DNA of 64,000 bases from an uncultured Flavobacteriaceae bacterium (GTDB lineage Bacteria > Bacteroidota > Bacteroidia > Flavobacteriales > Flavobacteriaceae): NCBI GenBank assembly GCA_913052585.1, contig CAJXEB010000002.1, positions 1 to 64,000 of the forward strand. The letters are read 5' to 3'. The notes beneath the pieces were generated by a model. That model did not search any database. It was not told the DNA's origin and saw only the letters and a list, made by a program, of their open reading frames with translations. A program made the translations under genes and the position numbers. Of the stretch, positions 40,162 through 50,865 are shown in pieces; positions within the stretch are counted from its first letter, which is position 1; each line of letters opens with the position of its first letter.

Positions 40162-41474
40162 TGAAAACAATAGATAAAATACCAACATCAAAAATTCAAA
40201 GAGCCTCTAAATTGTTTCAAACTGGAGCAAAAGTTGGCGTAAATTATTTAAAATATTATGGAGATAAAATAGTAACTTCTGAAATAGATGCTAAAAAACG
40301 GCTTAATCAAAATAATGCAGAGGATATCTATGATGGTCTTAAAAACTTAAAAGGAAGTGCATTAAAAGTTGCACAAATGTTAAGTATGGATAAGAGCATT
40401 TTACCGCAAGCCTATGTTGAAAAATTTTCATTATCTCAATTTTCTGTTCCTCCACTATCGCCACCATTGGTTATAAGATCGTTTAAAAAATATTTTGGAA
40501 AACATCCAAATGAAATTTTCGACACTTTTGATGCAACTTCAGTGAATGCTGCGAGCATTGGTCAAGTTCACCAAGCTCAAAAGAATGGGATTAAACTTGC
40601 TGTGAAAATCCAGTATCCGGGAGTTGCTGAAAGTATATCTTCAGATCTATCGATGGTAAAGCCAATTGCGATAAAAATGTTTAATTTAAAAGGCGAAAAT
40701 TCTGGTAAATACTTCAAGGAAATAGAAGACAAATTAATTGAAGAAACCAATTATACATTAGAAGTAGAGCAAAGCAAAATTGTTGTTGAAGCTTGTAAAC
40801 ATATCCCTAATTTAGAATTTCCAAAATATTATGAAGAGTTGTCTTCCGAACGAATCATAACCATGGATTGGATGGAAGGTGAACATCTTTCGGAATTTAC
40901 AGCGCATAACAAAAACCCAGAATTATCCAATCAATTAGGGCAAGCACTTTGGGATTTTTATATGTACCAAATACATCATCTTAGAAAAGTACATGCAGAT
41001 CCGCATCCTGGAAATTTTTTAATATCAAAAAAAGGAACTCTAATTGCAATTGATTTTGGTTGTATGAAAGAAGTTCCAGAAGAGTTTTATATTCCTTATT
41101 TTGAATTAGCCAATAAAGAAAGTATTAATAACAAAGCTATTTTTAAAGAAAAAATGTACGAACTTGAAATTCTTCGTAAAGAAGATTCTCCTGAAGAAAT
41201 TGAATTTTTTACTAAAATGTTTCACGAAATGTTAAGCCTGTTTACACAACCTTTTCATTCAGAAACATTCGATTTTTCAGATCCCATATTTTTTGAAAAA
41301 ATTGCAACATTAGGTGAAAAATTTAGCAAAGACAAGGAGCTACGTAAAATGAATGGTAATAGAGGGTCCAAGCATTTTATTTACATAAACAGAACCTTTT
41401 TTGGATTGTTTAACTTAATGTTCGATTTAAAAGCCAAAGAAGTTAAAATAAATAATTTTAAATCATACCAATAA
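40161..41474 (+). CDS. ABC1/AarF/UbiB kinase family protein
   Basis: SALKVAQMLSMDKSILPQAYVEKFSLSQFSVPPLS, AASIGQVHQAQ, HADPHPGNFLISKKGTLIAIDFGCMKEVPE. Confidence 0.93.
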   Translation: MKTIDKIPTSKIQRASKLFQTGAKVGVNYLKYYGDKIVTSEIDAKKRLNQNNAEDIYDGLKNLKGSALKVAQMLSMDKSILPQAYVEKFSLSQFSVPPLSPPLVIRSFKKYFGKHPNEIFDTFDATSVNAASIGQVHQAQKNGIKLAVKIQYPGVAESISSDLSMVKPIAIKMFNLKGENSGKYFKEIEDKLIEETNYTLEVEQSKIVVEACKHIPNLEFPKYYEELSSERIITMDWMEGEHLSEFTAHNKNPELSNQLGQALWDFYMYQIHHLRKVHADPHPGNFLISKKGTLIAIDFGCMKEVPEEFYIPYFELANKESINNKAIFKEKMYELEILRKEDSPEEIEFFTKMFHEMLSLFTQPFHSETFDFSDPIFFEKIATLGEKFSKDKELRKMNGNRGSKHFIYINRTFFGLFNLMFDLKAKEVKINNFKSYQ

Positions 41475-41482
41475 ACAAAACC

Positions 41483-42181
41483 ATGAAAACAAAAATATTG
41501 GACTACGAAAAAACAAACGGTCAACAATTAAATGGATTTACTGTTGAAGATATAGGAGACGATCATTTATTTACGGGTCTTGAAACCCCTATGAAAGCAA
41601 ATGCATTTTCTATTACGGATGAAGAAAAGAAAAAAAAGATAGCTTTTCATTTTGAAGAAATCATGGACGTAATGGGTTTAGACCTTAATGATGATTCCTT
41701 AAAAGGAACCCCAGAAAGAGTTGCTAAAATGTATATTGATGAAATATTTAGTGGTTTAAATCCTAAAAATAAACCAAAAATTGCACTCTTCGATAATAAA
41801 TACCAATATAATCAAATGTTGGTCGAGAAGAACATCACATTCTATTCTAATTGCGAACATCATTTTGTTCCCATTATGGGAAAAGCTCATTTAGCTTATA
41901 TTTCGTCAGGAAAAGTAATTGGATTATCAAAACTTAATAGAATTGTACAGTATTATGCAAAACGCCCTCAAGTTCAGGAACGTTTAACCAATCAAATAGC
42001 AAGTGAATTAACCGAAGTTTTAGGCACAAAAGATATTGCAGTTATCATCGATGCCAAACATTTGTGCGTATCTTCACGTGGTATTAAAGACGAAACTTCA
42101 GCAACCGTAACTTCGTATTATGGAGGCGTATTTAATACGCCACAAAAAATTACTGAGTTACAAAATTATATAAATAATTAA
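41483..42181 (+). CDS. folE: GTP cyclohydrolase I
   Basis: LKGTPERVAKMY, SNCEHHFVPIMGKAHLAYISSGKVIGLSKLNRIVQYYAKRPQVQERLTNQIA. Confidence 0.96.
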   Translation: MKTKILDYEKTNGQQLNGFTVEDIGDDHLFTGLETPMKANAFSITDEEKKKKIAFHFEEIMDVMGLDLNDDSLKGTPERVAKMYIDEIFSGLNPKNKPKIALFDNKYQYNQMLVEKNITFYSNCEHHFVPIMGKAHLAYISSGKVIGLSKLNRIVQYYAKRPQVQERLTNQIASELTEVLGTKDIAVIIDAKHLCVSSRGIKDETSATVTSYYGGVFNTPQKITELQNYINN

Positions 42182-42208
42182 AACTTTAGTATATTGTAAA
42201 AACACATT

Positions 42209-42751
42209 ATGAAACGAATACTAATACTATGCCTTATGCTCTCTATTTTCAATAAATCTGTATCGCAATCTACTCCATCGGAATCTATTTATGATATTCA
42301 AATAAACCAACTAAATGGGGATCCGCTTGACCTATCAACTTATAAAGATAAATACATTTTATTTGTCAATGTGGCTTCAAAATGTGGGTTTACAGGACAA
42401 TATGAAGATTTGCAAAAGCTTTACGAAACTTATAATGATAAACTAATGATTATTGGTGTTCCTTGTAACCAATTTGGAGGACAAGAACCCGGAACTTCAG
42501 AAGATATACAAACTTTTTGTCAATCAAATTACGGGGTTTCATTTGTGATGACTGAAAAAATAGATGTCAAAAGAGAAAATCAACATCCTTTATACCAATG
42601 GCTAACTGATGAGTCTAAAAATGGAAAAACCAGTACAACGGTAAAGTGGAATTTCCAAAAATATTTAGTGGGTAAAAATGGAGAGTTTATTGATTATTAT
42701 TATTCGGTTACCAAACCTATGAGCAGTAAAATAACAAAATATCTAAAATAA
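42209..42751 (+). CDS. Glutathione peroxidase family protein
   Basis: FVNVASKCGFTGQYEDLQKLYETY...GVPCNQFGGQEPGTSEDI...VKWNFQKYLV. Confidence 0.94.
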   Translation: MKRILILCLMLSIFNKSVSQSTPSESIYDIQINQLNGDPLDLSTYKDKYILFVNVASKCGFTGQYEDLQKLYETYNDKLMIIGVPCNQFGGQEPGTSEDIQTFCQSNYGVSFVMTEKIDVKRENQHPLYQWLTDESKNGKTSTTVKWNFQKYLVGKNGEFIDYYYSVTKPMSSKITKYLK

Positions 42752-42825
42752 ATTTCATGTAAATTTGTAGTGTTTAGAACTCTTATGCGTTTGTATTAGT
42801 TTTATAACTACTTAAAATTTAGAAA

Positions 42826-43287
42826 ATGAAATTATATAAATTCACCCTTGTATTTTTAGTTATCAACTTTGGGGCTTTAGCAATAGGAAGCTGGTTAATG
42901 GATAATGGTCCAATGACAGATTGGTACAGAAACCTTAATCAAGCGCCTTGGTCACCTCCAGGTTGGGTTTTTGGAGTAGCTTGGACCACTATCATGATTT
43001 GTTTTTCCATATACATGGCTTATTTATTTAAGTTTTTTAAAGGCACTAGATTAATAGTTCTTTTTGGAATTCAATTTGTACTCAATATAATTTGGAATTA
43101 CATCTTTTTTAATCAACACCTAATGGGTCTGGGATTGATTGTTATTGTCAGTTTAACAATTATCGTAGGTACTTTTCTAATGAGCTATTATAATAAAATG
43201 AAACTTAAAAGTTTACTGGTACTACCCTATTTTTTATGGTTACTAATTGCAACTTCCTTAAACACTTATATATACCTTTATAATTAA
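42826..43287 (+). CDS. TspO/MBR family protein
   Basis: WYRNLNQAPWSPPGWVFGVAWTTIMICFSIYMAYLF. Confidence 0.93.
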   Translation: MKLYKFTLVFLVINFGALAIGSWLMDNGPMTDWYRNLNQAPWSPPGWVFGVAWTTIMICFSIYMAYLFKFFKGTRLIVLFGIQFVLNIIWNYIFFNQHLMGLGLIVIVSLTIIVGTFLMSYYNKMKLKSLLVLPYFLWLLIATSLNTYIYLYN

Positions 43288-43667
43288 TGGAATTAGACTT
43301 TATAAATAATGTTAATGAATTCGATGAAAGTGTTGTTAGATTATATAACTTCAATAAAGAGGAAGCAATTTTGTTTAGAGATTTAATCAAAACTGTTATT
43401 ATAGAAAACACTACAAGGCTAGATCTTTCTAAAGTACCTTTTATTGAAAACAGAAATTGTAATCTAATTCTAGGGCATTTTAAAACAGATGAAGGAATTC
43501 TAAGTAGTGATCATAAAACTTTTTATTGTGCTTTAACAAAAGAAGCATATATAACTATAATAAGTCTTTTAGAACCATTTTGCACTAAAGAAACAAAGGG
43601 CTATCAATATTTATATGATATTGACAACCCAATAGATTTTTTATTTTCACCAGCTGGTACTTGGTAA
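43287..43667 (+). CDS. Hypothetical protein
   Basis: 126 aa, overlaps the TspO stop by one base. Confidence 0.6.
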   Translation: MELDFINNVNEFDESVVRLYNFNKEEAILFRDLIKTVIIENTTRLDLSKVPFIENRNCNLILGHFKTDEGILSSDHKTFYCALTKEAYITIISLLEPFCTKETKGYQYLYDIDNPIDFLFSPAGTW

Positions 43668-43783
43668 TTAATTACCCTTGTACTAACAATGCTTTAATTT
43701 TTATAGCCTTTTCAAAATGATCTAATTGATTTTTTTTATCCACTAAGTGGTAGTTTATATCAATAATTTTTGATGATCATTGT

Positions 43784-45064
43784 TTAATTTCTCCTATCAT
43801 TAGACCTTCTATTTCTATTGGAAGGTTTTGAAGAACTTCTACTACTATTACTATTTTTTGAAGAGTTTCGGTTTCCAGAATTTCGGTTTCCTCCACCTCC
43901 ACCTTGCTTTATAGGCTTGGTTGATGCATTTGGATCTGGTTCAAAACCTTCAACAATCTCTACAGGAATTTTAATTCCTACTAGTTTTTGAATGTCTCTT
44001 AAAAATTCTGTTTCATCGGCACTTACTAGAGATAAAGCTTCTCCACTTGCTCCTGCCCTACCAGTTCTACCAATTCTATGAACGTAATCTTCAGAAATAT
44101 TAGGCAATTCAAAATTAATAACGTGAGGTAATAAAGGAATATCCAATCCTCGGGCAGCAATATCGGTAGCTACTAAAACACGAACCGTACTCTTTTTAAA
44201 ACCAGCTAATGCTTTAGTTCGAGCACCTTGCGATTTGTTACCATGAATTGCTGCTGCAGAAATTCCAGATTTTACCATTTTTTCACAAAGACGGTTAGCA
44301 CCGTGTTTTGTTCTAGTAAAAACTAACACTTGTTTCCAATCACCTTCAGAAATTAATTTTATAATCAATCCCGTTTTTTTATCTTTTGCTACCCGATACA
44401 CCTTTTGCTCAATAGCATCTACGGTTGTATTTTCAGGTGTCGCTTCAACCATTACAGGATGATTTAAAAAGTCACTTGCTAATTTTTTAATTTCTTTAGA
44501 AAAAGTAGCTGAAAACAATAAATTCTGCCTTTTTCTAGGCACTAAAGCAATAATTTTTCTTATATCTCTAAGAAAACCCATATCAAGCATACGGTCAGCT
44601 TCATCCAATACTAAAATTTCAATATTTGAAAGTGATAATAATCCTTGATTTTGTAAATCTAACAAACGACCTGGTGTTGCCACCAAAACATCTATTCCAT
44701 TACGCAGCGTTGCTACCTGTGGTCTTTGATTTACACCTCCAAAAATAACGGTAGAGCGAATATCTAAAAACTCACTATACGATTTTACATTGCTATGTAC
44801 TTGTGCTGCTAATTCTCTTGTTGGAGTTAACACTAATGCACGTATAGGTCTTTTTCTTAATGTTTGACCTTGAGATAATATTTGAAGCATTGGCAGGGTA
44901 AAACCAGCCGTTTTTCCAGTTCCAGTTTGAGCAGATGCTAAAATATCTTTTCGTTCTAAAATTAATGGTATTGCTTTTTGTTGAATTGGTGACGGCGAAG
45001 TATAGCCTTGTTTGCTAACGGCGTCCAATAAGGCTTTAGATAAGCCTAATGATTTAAATGACAT
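43784..45064 (-). CDS. DEAD/DEAH-box RNA helicase
   Basis: [52 protein letters not shown]; Arg/Ser/Asn-rich tail. Confidence 0.95.
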   Translation of the reverse strand: MSFKSLGLSKALLDAVSKQGYTSPSPIQQKAIPLILERKDILASAQTGTGKTAGFTLPMLQILSQGQTLRKRPIRALVLTPTRELAAQVHSNVKSYSEFLDIRSTVIFGGVNQRPQVATLRNGIDVLVATPGRLLDLQNQGLLSLSNIEILVLDEADRMLDMGFLRDIRKIIALVPRKRQNLLFSATFSKEIKKLASDFLNHPVMVEATPENTTVDAIEQKVYRVAKDKKTGLIIKLISEGDWKQVLVFTRTKHGANRLCEKMVKSGISAAAIHGNKSQGARTKALAGFKKSTVRVLVATDIAARGLDIPLLPHVINFELPNISEDYVHRIGRTGRAGASGEALSLVSADETEFLRDIQKLVGIKIPVEIVEGFEPDPNASTKPIKQGGGGGNRNSGNRNSSKNSNSSRSSSKPSNRNRRSNDRRN

Positions 45065-45180
45065 AAATGAATTTATAAATGACTAAAGATCTAGCCATTT
45101 TTTGTTTTTGGCAAAGATACATTTTATTAATCTATAAATGCTTTTATCAATAAATGATAAAATCGCTATAAAATATTATT

Positions 45181-45230
45181 GTCAGGATTAGAGGATTCGA
45201 ACCTTTGACCGTTACTCCCCTGACCAGCAA
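45181..45230 (-). other. tRNA 3'-end-like remnant
   Basis: Minus strand GGTCAGGGGAGTAACGGTCAAAGGTTCGAATCCTCTAATCCTGAC: T-loop TTCGAAT with near-complete T-stem and a GTCAGG/CCTGAC outer stem; no full cloverleaf. Confidence 0.4.
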
Positions 45231-45426
45231 TTACCTAAATAAAACTACATCCCTAATGTTATAAAAATAGTGAAATTATCAATTGAGAATTAAGATTTTT
45301 ATGGTGTTCAAGTGTTTTGTGAACAAAATATTTCCGTTCCTTGAATGAAATAGCTAGTTCCTTAAAAGAGTCTTTGTTTAAAAAGGATCCTGATCTAGGT
45401 TTGTATTAAATATCAAAATAAACTAG

Positions 45427-47925
45427 ATGAAACATTTTTACTTTTTTACAGCTCTCCTTTTTTTTAGTGTCTTTGCTGTGCAGGCACAAACAACAGCTAT
45501 TCCAGATGCTAATTTTGAAAACTATCTAGAAACACACGATGCTAGTGGTGTCGTGGTTCCTTTTGGAGATCCTACCGCAATGGGTAATGGGATTGCTAAT
45601 GATCAACTAGTGACCACCGCAAATATTAATGCGGTAACAGATTTATATGTTTCTTCTGTAGGAAACATTGCAGATTTAACTGGTATTCAGGATTTTGCTG
45701 CTTTAGATATTCTTATATGTGAGGGAAATGAAATAACTAATTTAGACCTTAGTCAAAACAGTTTGCTTACAGTTCTGTTTGCTAATGCCAACCAATTAAT
45801 ACAATTAAATGTACAGAATGGTAATAATATAAATGTTACCAGCTTTATGACAAGTAATAATCCTGATTTATATTGTATTCAGGTTGATGATGTAAACTTT
45901 TCAACCACAAATTGGACTGCCATTGATTCACAATCAAGTTTTAGTCTTTCTTGTGGAACATTAAGTGGTGTCGTATCTTATGACTGTACTTCAGCAGCAC
46001 CTCAACAAAATGTTCAATTAAAAGCAACTGCTTCTAACTCTGGAAATATTTATTACACAACGACTAACATTCTTGGAGAATATGCCTTTAACATTAATGA
46101 AAATGGTCCTATAATAATTGAAAATGTTGCTCCAAATTTGATGTCTACTCCTGCTAATCATACAAACACGTCTAATGGACAAGATATTCCTGGACAAGAT
46201 TTCTGTGTGGACAGTATTAATATTGGTGACGATGTACACATAACCCTAGTGCCTCTTACCCCAGCTCCTAGACCTGGATTTCCTAGTTTATATAAAATGT
46301 GCTATGGAAACTATGGAAGTACAACCGTAAGTGGAGATATTACATTTACCTATGAAGATGCTAAAATAGGAAGTGTTTCTTCTTCTGATTCTTTTACTCA
46401 AAATAACAATGTCTTAACTTGGAATTACACCAACCTAGCACCTTTTGAAATACGATGTATTGATGTAATACTTAATGTAAACCCTGCAACAGGACCAAAT
46501 GCAGTAATTGCAGGCGATTTTATTTTTAATTCTGTTGTAATAAACCCTACTGCTGGAGACATCTTCGTGCAAGATAATTATTTTCAAACAGAAGAAACAG
46601 TAGTTAATGGTTATGACCCTAATGATGTTACTATTTTTGAAGGTCCCTATATACAACCTTCTCAATCTTCAGATTATTTAAACTTTAGAATTCGTTTTCA
46701 AAATACAGGAACAGCTTCTGCTATAAATATTGATGTAAAAACAGATTTAGATGCCAATCTGGATTTGTCAACATTTACACTTTTAGGATCGTCTCATACT
46801 ATGAATACTAGTATAGTAAATCAGGATGAAGTTACTTTTTCTTTTCCTAATATTAACCTGGATTATGAAGCTAATGACGAACCAGCTAGTCACGGTTGGG
46901 TAACTTTCAAGATAAAACCAGTTGCAGGTTTTGCTATTGGAGACATTATTAGTTCTCAAGCATCCATCTATTTCGATACCAACGCTGCTATAATAACAAA
47001 CAATGCTACCGTTCAAATTGCTCCACCAAGCTTAACGTACGTACCAGATAATAATTTTGAAAACTACATAGAAACACACGATGCTAGTGGTGCACTTGTT
47101 GGTCTAGGTGGTGCAGGTAACATGGGGAATGGTGCTGCAAATGATGATTATGTAACTACTGCAAATATTAATACGGTAATGAGTATTGATTTAGAAGATC
47201 TAGAGATAGCATCTTTAACTGGAATTGAAGATTTTGTTGGACTAGAATTTTTGTACTGTCATACTAATTCAATTTCTAATTTAGATGTTTCTTCAAATGT
47301 AAACTTAACAACTTTACTTTGTGCTAGTAATGCATTAACAACTTTAGATGTTACTCAAAACCCAAATTTAACCTATTTGGCATGCAGTCAAAATCAGATT
47401 TCAAGTTTATCTATAAATAATTCAAGCCTTTTAATAGAATTAATAATTACGGATAATTTATTCGCAAATTTTGATGCATCAGGTTTCCCTAATCTAATTG
47501 ATTTTAGATGTGATATCAACCAATTAACAAGTCTGAATGTTGCCAACGGGAATAATATAAATTTTATCTCTTTTGAAGCAGCAAACAACCCTAATTTAAT
47601 TTGTATAGAAGTAGATGACGCAGCGTGGAGCACAACAAACTGGACAAATATTGACCCAGCTAGTAGCTTTAGTGAAGACTGTAGTTTAAGTGCAAATGAT
47701 TTTGAGGAAGTTATTTTTTCTATATACCCTAATCCTGCGCAATCAACTATACAAATCTCAGGATTATTGTCTGTAGAGAAGTACACATTGTATAACGCAA
47801 TAGGAGTTCAGGTTGCTAGAGGAGAAGTCCAAGACAACGCTGTGATAAACGTACAATCATTAACAACAGGATTGTATTTCTTGAAATTTGAAAATGGCAA
47901 TACCATTAAGTTTATTAAGGAATAA
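45427..47925 (+). CDS. Secreted leucine-rich-type protein with internal duplication, DUF11/DUF7619-like middle domain and T9SS type A sorting domain
   Basis: Signal peptide; duplicated IPDANFENYLETHDASG / VPDNNFENYIETHDASG modules; C-terminal FSIYPNPAQSTIQISGL...LTTGLYFLKFENGNTIKFIKE. Confidence 0.85.
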   Translation: MKHFYFFTALLFFSVFAVQAQTTAIPDANFENYLETHDASGVVVPFGDPTAMGNGIANDQLVTTANINAVTDLYVSSVGNIADLTGIQDFAALDILICEGNEITNLDLSQNSLLTVLFANANQLIQLNVQNGNNINVTSFMTSNNPDLYCIQVDDVNFSTTNWTAIDSQSSFSLSCGTLSGVVSYDCTSAAPQQNVQLKATASNSGNIYYTTTNILGEYAFNINENGPIIIENVAPNLMSTPANHTNTSNGQDIPGQDFCVDSINIGDDVHITLVPLTPAPRPGFPSLYKMCYGNYGSTTVSGDITFTYEDAKIGSVSSSDSFTQNNNVLTWNYTNLAPFEIRCIDVILNVNPATGPNAVIAGDFIFNSVVINPTAGDIFVQDNYFQTEETVVNGYDPNDVTIFEGPYIQPSQSSDYLNFRIRFQNTGTASAINIDVKTDLDANLDLSTFTLLGSSHTMNTSIVNQDEVTFSFPNINLDYEANDEPASHGWVTFKIKPVAGFAIGDIISSQASIYFDTNAAIITNNATVQIAPPSLTYVPDNNFENYIETHDASGALVGLGGAGNMGNGAANDDYVTTANINTVMSIDLEDLEIASLTGIEDFVGLEFLYCHTNSISNLDVSSNVNLTTLLCASNALTTLDVTQNPNLTYLACSQNQISSLSINNSSLLIELIITDNLFANFDASGFPNLIDFRCDINQLTSLNVANGNNINFISFEAANNPNLICIEVDDAAWSTTNWTNIDPASSFSEDCSLSANDFEEVIFSIYPNPAQSTIQISGLLSVEKYTLYNAIGVQVARGEVQDNAVINVQSLTTGLYFLKFENGNTIKFIKE

Positions 47926-47952
47926 TTATAAATATTTTTTCGAGTAATATTA

Positions 47953-47982
47953 TTGCTTTAAAAAGTACTGTTTGTATATTTG
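47953..47982 (+). promoter_or_regulatory. Bacteroidota-type promoter of the two-component system
   Basis: TTG (47953-47955), 19 bp, TATATTTG (47975-47982), matching TTG-N19-TAnnTTTG. Confidence 0.7.
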
Positions 47983-48003
47983 AGACTAACCAATCTATTA
48001 TTT

Positions 48004-50865
48004 TTGAAGCCAATAAAACTCCATATCACCTTAATTTTTTTAATGGTATGGGGTTTTGTTTTTTGTCAGCAATACACTAATTACTCATTAAAGGATGGTT
48101 TACCTAGTAATCATGTGTATAGAATTACACAGGACTATGATGGATTTATTTGGATTATTACTGATAGAGGAATTTCAAAATTTGATGGAAAGACGTTTAA
48201 AAATTTTACCATAAAAGACGGCTTGCCTAGTAATGATATTTGGAGTATTAAAATCACACCCGATAATAAAAAATGGTTTTTCTCAAGAGCTAATAAATTG
48301 GGCTATATTTTAGAAGATAAAGTGTACTCCTTTCCTTCTAATCGAGATGAAATACTCTATCCTCGATATATATTACAATCTGGAAATGAAATAGCCTTTA
48401 ATGATGGGCATTTTTTTTATACTTTAAAAGATTCTATTTGGAAAGGAAAAGAAGTTGAAATAGATACCATGAATCTTATAAAACAACTAGTCCTACATCC
48501 TTATATAAAATATCAGCTATTAACTACTGAAGGTGAACTTTCATTAGCTACCACTAAAGGAAAGGAAATGTTGTCTGTAAATTTTAATACTACTAAGCGT
48601 GTAACCTACCACAATCAAATAAATGATAGCCTATATATGTATGCGTCTCTAAATGATTATAGCTTCATTAATTTAAACACAAGAACGCTACATACCATTT
48701 CGAGAGCATCTCAAAATATCAAAAATGATTTTAGATATTTGCGTGCACATCAAGTAAATGATGAGGTGCAACTTACAGGGTTAAATTTTGTAAGCTATCT
48801 AGACGATCAATTTGAAATGGAAAAATTTCAGTCTATTCCTAAAGTATTTGACTCACATTTCTCATTCATAGATAAAATAGGTAATGTTTGGTCTGCTACC
48901 TTTAATCATGGGATATATATGTTACCTAAGGCGAAAAGCGATGTTTCCTATCTTGCACAAAACAAAAAAATCCAACAATTAAAGCTAATCGACACTACGC
49001 TATATGCAGCAGTTTTTAAGGAAGGGTATTTTAAAATTTCAGATCAATTAAATTCTGTTATAAAGAATAGCCAATTTCAATACGGAATCTCAAATATTCC
49101 AGAACTTCAAAGCATATTTTTTTCTTCAAGAAATGCACTTGTTGTTCTGAAAAACAACAGATTAAAACCTTTGGACGTCACGGAATATTTTAATACTGTT
49201 AACTCATTTGCAAGAGAACTATTATATTGGAAAGGAAATTTATATGGGTATAATAGTTTTGGTATTTCTAAAATAAATCTGCAAAATTTTACCATTGAAA
49301 AAGCATATAAATCTTATGCTACTACGTCTATTTCAAAAACAAAAGAAGAATTATTTATTGGTAATCAACAAGGGCTATTTAAGTTAAAAAAGGACAGTAT
49401 TATAAAAATAATATCTAATCCGTTGTTTGATTTTCCTGTTATTAGTCAAGTGCCCTATTATGATAATCAGGTTATTATTGGTACAGATGGTAATGGAGGG
49501 TATGTTACTAATAGCCATAATGCCTATACCATTGAGGGCGCAAAAGATTTGAGTGTGCAAGATATTTTTGTGCAGACAGCTACAAATTTTTGGCTTGCTA
49601 CAAATAGAGGAGTTCATAAAGTAACAAGAAAAGATACGAGCTATGCTATTACACGTTCTTATTATGAAGCAGACGGGCTCTTATCTAACAATACCAATAG
49701 TGTCGTGATAAAAAACGACTCTTTGTATGTGGCTACAGATATAGGGATTTCTGTAATGAGTTTGCAACAAGAACACATTAATCAATTGCAAGAGTTGTAT
49801 GTAAAGTCTGTTTTAGTAAATGGAGGTTCGCAGAATGATTGCTCTTTTTCCATTCCGTACGCAAAAGATAATTATCTGTCATTCAATATAGCTGTCATAG
49901 ACTATTCAAACCAAGCTAACTTAAAGTACTCTTATCGATTATCTCCCATTAATAAAGGATGGGTATCGACAACATCTCAAGAAATAAATTTTACCAATTT
50001 AAAACCGCAGCAATATCAGTTAGAATTTAAGGCTACTAATCATCATAATGTGAGTGTTTATAAAACAGTAGACTTTAATATTAGCCCCTTATGGTATCAA
50101 ACTTTGTGGTTTAAAATACTTGCGTTGTTTGGGTTTTTACTATTGATGTACCTATTTTTTAGATGGTTTAGAGTTCGCATTCAAAAAAAGATTATAACAC
50201 AAGAAAGAGCAAAACAAAAAGCTATTTTTCATGAGTTACACGCATTGCGATCACAAATGAATCCACACTTTGTATTTAACTCTTTGAATGCTATTCAATA
50301 TTATATGAATAAGAATGAAATTGAATTATCTGAAAAGTATCTGGTTAAATTTTCTAGACTTATTAGAATGTTTTTCGATTTTTCACGAGAGCAGTTTATT
50401 AGTATTGAACAAGACATAAAGTTACTTAAAGCCTATCTCGAAATAGAGAAAATGCGTTTTGGAGAAGATTTTAAATTTAAATTTATTGTAGATACTAAAA
50501 TGAACCTCGATACTAAAATTCCTTCGATGTTATTGCAACCCATTGTTGAAAATGCAGTAAATCATGGGCTTTTTCATCAAAAAGGAAAAGGAAAAGTTTC
50601 AATAGAAATACAGAAACTAAATGAAGAAGAAGGTTTTACAGTATGCATTAAAGACAATGGAGTAGGTTTTAAAAGAGCCAAAGAAATTAAAGCAAAATCT
50701 GTAAAAAAACACAACTCAAAAGCTACCGAAATTATTTTAGATCGGATTAAATTAATAAACAATTCCAGTCACTGGAATATAGTCCAAAAAATAACAGACT
50801 TAACTAGCAATGGTTCAACTGGTACAGAAGTATTACTGACATTTAAACAAAATAAATATGATTAA
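48004..50865 (+). CDS. Beta-propeller (reg_prop/Y_Y_Y-type) LytS-like sensor histidine kinase
   Basis: YSLKDGLPSNHVYRITQDYDGFIWIITDRGISKFDGKTF propeller repeats, TM, LRSQMNPHFVFNSLNAIQYYM, LLQPIVENAVNHGLF. Track start 47980 overlaps the promoter; TTG at 48004 gives MKPIKLHITLIFLMVWGFVFCQ. Confidence 0.9.
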   Translation: MKPIKLHITLIFLMVWGFVFCQQYTNYSLKDGLPSNHVYRITQDYDGFIWIITDRGISKFDGKTFKNFTIKDGLPSNDIWSIKITPDNKKWFFSRANKLGYILEDKVYSFPSNRDEILYPRYILQSGNEIAFNDGHFFYTLKDSIWKGKEVEIDTMNLIKQLVLHPYIKYQLLTTEGELSLATTKGKEMLSVNFNTTKRVTYHNQINDSLYMYASLNDYSFINLNTRTLHTISRASQNIKNDFRYLRAHQVNDEVQLTGLNFVSYLDDQFEMEKFQSIPKVFDSHFSFIDKIGNVWSATFNHGIYMLPKAKSDVSYLAQNKKIQQLKLIDTTLYAAVFKEGYFKISDQLNSVIKNSQFQYGISNIPELQSIFFSSRNALVVLKNNRLKPLDVTEYFNTVNSFARELLYWKGNLYGYNSFGISKINLQNFTIEKAYKSYATTSISKTKEELFIGNQQGLFKLKKDSIIKIISNPLFDFPVISQVPYYDNQVIIGTDGNGGYVTNSHNAYTIEGAKDLSVQDIFVQTATNFWLATNRGVHKVTRKDTSYAITRSYYEADGLLSNNTNSVVIKNDSLYVATDIGISVMSLQQEHINQLQELYVKSVLVNGGSQNDCSFSIPYAKDNYLSFNIAVIDYSNQANLKYSYRLSPINKGWVSTTSQEINFTNLKPQQYQLEFKATNHHNVSVYKTVDFNISPLWYQTLWFKILALFGFLLLMYLFFRWFRVRIQKKIITQERAKQKAIFHELHALRSQMNPHFVFNSLNAIQYYMNKNEIELSEKYLVKFSRLIRMFFDFSREQFISIEQDIKLLKAYLEIEKMRFGEDFKFKFIVDTKMNLDTKIPSMLLQPIVENAVNHGLFHQKGKGKVSIEIQKLNEEEGFTVCIKDNGVGFKRAKEIKAKSVKKHNSKATEIILDRIKLINNSSHWNIVQKITDLTSNGSTGTEVLLTFKQNKYD

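Noticed and set aside
46018-47016. Several antisense ORFs (46018-46239, 46435-46665, 46783-47016)
   Set aside because: All lie within the 45427-47925 gene and lack recognisable domains.
47394-47786. 130-aa minus-strand ORF inside the LRR/T9SS gene
   Set aside because: Fully antisense to a well-supported CDS; low-complexity by-product of the sense repeats.
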